A stretch of DNA of 34,572 nucleotides from Alphaproteobacteria bacterium (GTDB lineage Bacteria; Pseudomonadota; Alphaproteobacteria; Rhodobacterales; Rhodobacteraceae), in contig JAUHYC010000039.1 in NCBI GenBank assembly GCA_030426685.1, positions 1 through 34,572 on the forward strand, in the 5' to 3' direction. Position 1 is the stretch's first letter, and the number at the start of each line of letters is the position of its first letter. A model generated the notes under the pieces. It had not been told where the DNA came from. It ran no database searches and worked only from the letters and a program-made list of their open reading frames with translations. A program made the position numbers and the translations under genes. Shown one piece after another: positions 32,860 to 34,572 of the stretch.

Positions 32860-32879
32860 CATATTTGTCTGTTTATATG
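32860..32879. promoter_or_regulatory. Candidate LysR site CATAT-N10-ATATG
   Basis: An imperfectly spaced dyad in the 93-bp gap between the divergent lysR and mmsA genes. It contains a T-N11-A pair (32865/32877), the usual core of a LysR box. Nothing else in the gap shows comparable symmetry. Confidence 0.45.
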
Positions 32880-32926
32880 CGAAATCAAAAGAGCGATAGA
32901 GCCTTTGACAAACGGAGGAGATATCC

Positions 32927-34426
32927 ATGACCGAGATCGCACACTTCATTGACAACGCCCGCGTCGCGGGAACCTCTGGCCGCAGCCAGCCGGTTTTCAA
33001 CCCGGCCACCGGAGAGGCGGAGAAGACCGTGGCACTCGCGTCCACGGACGAAGTGAACGCCGCCGTTGCGTCCGCAAAGACAGCGTGGGCAACTTGGTCG
33101 AAAACACCGCCGCTTCGCCGCGCGCGCATCCTTGACCGGTTCAAGATGATCCTGTGGGATCGGGCGGATCAGTTAGCGGAAGCCATTTCTGCCGAACATG
33201 GCAAAACCCATGATGATGCCGTGGGTGAGGTGACCCGTGGGCTCGAGGTCGTCGAATTCGCCGTCGGCGCGCCCCACTTGCTGAAAGGGGACTACACCGA
33301 AGATGTGGGCACGGGCGTGGACAGCAATTCCGTGCGCCAGTCCCTTGGCGTGGTTGCCGGCATCACCCCGTTCAACTTCCCGGCCATGGTGCCGATGTGG
33401 ATGTTCCCGGTCGCCTTGGCGTGCGGCAACACCTTCATCCTGAAACCCAGCGAGCGCGATCCCTCTGCATCGCTGCTGATCGCCGAGTGGTTGGCCGAGG
33501 CCGGGCTGCCGGAGGGCGTGTTCAACGTGGTCCAGGGTGACAAGGAAGCGGTGGACGCGTTGCTGTCGCATCCAGACGTCAAGGCGATCAGCTTTGTCGG
33601 TTCCACACCAATTGCGAAATACATCTACGAGACCGGCACGGCAAATGGCAAACGCGTGCAGGCGCTTGGCGGCGCCAAGAACCACATGGTGATCCTGCCC
33701 GACGCGGATCTCGACATGGCCGCCAACGCGCTGATGGGTGCCGCCTATGGCTCTGCTGGCGAGCGCTGCATGGCTATCTCGGTCGCTGTCCCGGTGACCG
33801 ACGACGTGGCTGATGCCCTGATCGAGCGGCTCGTGCCCAAGATCGAAGCGCTCAAAGTGGGCCCGGCCGCGAACAAGGCGTCAGAGATGGGGCCGGTCGT
33901 GACCAAGGCCGCTCAGGAAAAGATCGTCGGCCTGATCGACAAGGGTGAGGCGGAAGGTGCGAAAATCGTCGTCGACGGCCGCGGTTTTACACCACCGCAA
34001 GGCTACGAAAACGGCTACTTTGTAGGCCCGACCCTGATCGACAAGGTCACGCCCGACATGACGGTCTGGAAAGAAGAAATATTCGGACCGGTTCTCTCGG
34101 TCGTGCGCCGCAAAGACTATGCCGAGGCCGTCGACCTGATCCACGCGCACGACTACGCCAACGGGGTGGCGGTCTTTACCCGCGACGGTGATGCGGCCCG
34201 CACCTTCGCCCATGACATCGAGGTGGGCATGGTCGGCGTCAACGTCCCGATCCCCGTGCCAATGGCCTTCCACTCCTTCGGCGGCTGGAAACAATCGCTC
34301 TTCGGCGACCACCATATGCACGGGCCAGAAGGTGTCCGGTTCTACACCCGGCTGAAGACAATCACGACCCGCTGGCCCACGGGTGTGCGAACCGATCCCG
34401 AGTTCGTCATGCCGACGATGGGCTAA
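32927..34426 (+). CDS. mmsA: Methylmalonate-/malonate-semialdehyde dehydrogenase
   Basis: A 499-residue CoA-acylating aldehyde dehydrogenase (MmsA/IolA) that turns malonate semialdehyde into acetyl-CoA plus CO2. This is the last step of the inositol pathway; it also acts on methylmalonate semialdehyde in valine breakdown. Family blocks are visible: [20 protein letters not shown] (about 143-162), [25 protein letters not shown] and the catalytic cysteine C281 in GERCMAIS. The start has a strong GGAGGAG site. It supplies the IolA step missing from both inositol subclusters, though it has its own LysR regulator. A housekeeping role in valine metabolism is therefore equally plausible. Confidence 0.95.
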   Translation: MTEIAHFIDNARVAGTSGRSQPVFNPATGEAEKTVALASTDEVNAAVASAKTAWATWSKTPPLRRARILDRFKMILWDRADQLAEAISAEHGKTHDDAVGEVTRGLEVVEFAVGAPHLLKGDYTEDVGTGVDSNSVRQSLGVVAGITPFNFPAMVPMWMFPVALACGNTFILKPSERDPSASLLIAEWLAEAGLPEGVFNVVQGDKEAVDALLSHPDVKAISFVGSTPIAKYIYETGTANGKRVQALGGAKNHMVILPDADLDMAANALMGAAYGSAGERCMAISVAVPVTDDVADALIERLVPKIEALKVGPAANKASEMGPVVTKAAQEKIVGLIDKGEAEGAKIVVDGRGFTPPQGYENGYFVGPTLIDKVTPDMTVWKEEIFGPVLSVVRRKDYAEAVDLIHAHDYANGVAVFTRDGDAARTFAHDIEVGMVGVNVPIPVPMAFHSFGGWKQSLFGDHHMHGPEGVRFYTRLKTITTRWPTGVRTDPEFVMPTMG

Positions 34427-34434
34427 AAAGATGA

Positions 34435-34457
34435 GCGGCGGGGAATGACCCCGCCGC
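34435..34457 (+). terminator. GC-rich hairpin after mmsA
   Basis: A perfect 9-bp stem, GCGGCGGGG/CCCCGCCGC, with a 5-base AATGA loop, begins 9 bases after the mmsA stop. The following bases are CTCTGTC rather than a clear T-run, but position and stability fit a terminator. The remaining bases to 34572 show no gene. The T-rich tail may belong to the promoter of a gene outside the window. Confidence 0.6.
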
Positions 34458-34572
34458 CTCTGTCAGGGAGGGCCGGAACGAAGTGATCTGCTTTTCCGCG
34501 ACTTAGCTGGTTGTGCTGAGCGAATTGCGCGTGAAGTGACTTGTTCAAATTTTTTTAACATAAACTTCATTA

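Noticed and set aside
1..34572. CRISPR array, tRNA or rRNA genes, prophage module
   Set aside because: No regularly spaced repeats, no tRNA-like cloverleaf or rRNA-like stretch and no phage structural genes were noticed. The single small recombinase is not enough to call a prophage.

Overview
The window reads as a piece of a marine-type alphaproteobacterial genome, most likely Rhodobacteraceae (roseobacter group). The base composition is GC-rich, operons are long and ATGA-overlapped, an IolC-DUF2090 fusion is present, and the best-recognised proteins look alphaproteobacterial. Assignment is by eye from protein motifs; no database was searched.

Almost the whole window (about 2.5-34.4 kb) is devoted to inositol-type cyclitols. 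At the left edge (1-2.4 kb) is an accessory patch: a methyltransferase, a GFA-family protein and a small tyrosine recombinase, bracketed by a 71-bp imperfect direct repeat. Next come two damaged dehydrogenases: a truncated Gfo/Idh fragment, and an iolG-like gene with an extra A near its start. They are followed by a LacI-family regulator flanked on both sides by the same operator, ATGACG-N6-CGTCAT.

From 5.3 to 18.8 kb runs one long plus-strand operon: iolI-like isomerase, a complete sugar-type ABC importer (binding protein, permease, single-domain ATPase), two Gfo/Idh dehydrogenases, purU (formyl-tetrahydrofolate deformylase), iolC-DUF2090, iolD, iolE, a phytanoyl-CoA-dioxygenase-like gene and iolB. 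A second LacI regulator, a close paralogue of the first in its sensor domain, faces it. Divergent from that regulator is a mocDEF-like oxygenase set (membrane di-iron oxygenase, Rieske ferredoxin, FAD reductase) plus a PanB-like protein whose metal ligands are apparently missing. In rhizobia, MocDEF is associated with demethylation of the rhizopine 3-O-methyl-scyllo-inosamine.

After two small exporter genes (LysE family, AlaE-like) there is a second cyclitol subcluster at 24.9-31.8 kb. It has a class II aldolase, an IolB-like protein and a PfkB kinase on the minus strand. On the plus strand, divergently, are Gfo/Idh, an IolE-like protein and another Gfo/Idh, with a third LacI regulator. A perfect 16-bp palindrome lies at the divergent promoter. 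No second iolD is present. The window closes with a LysR regulator divergent from mmsA/iolA.

Working model (inference): methylated cyclitols (a rhizopine-like compound, or O-methyl-inositols such as pinitol) are imported and O-demethylated by MocDEF, possibly also by the PhyH-type dioxygenase. The C1 unit is handled through tetrahydrofolate (PurU, perhaps the PanB-like protein). The free inositol is oxidised by the dehydrogenases and degraded by IolE-IolD-IolB-IolC-aldolase-MmsA. No tRNA, rRNA, CRISPR array or origin was seen, and no gene-free stretch exceeds 300 bases.
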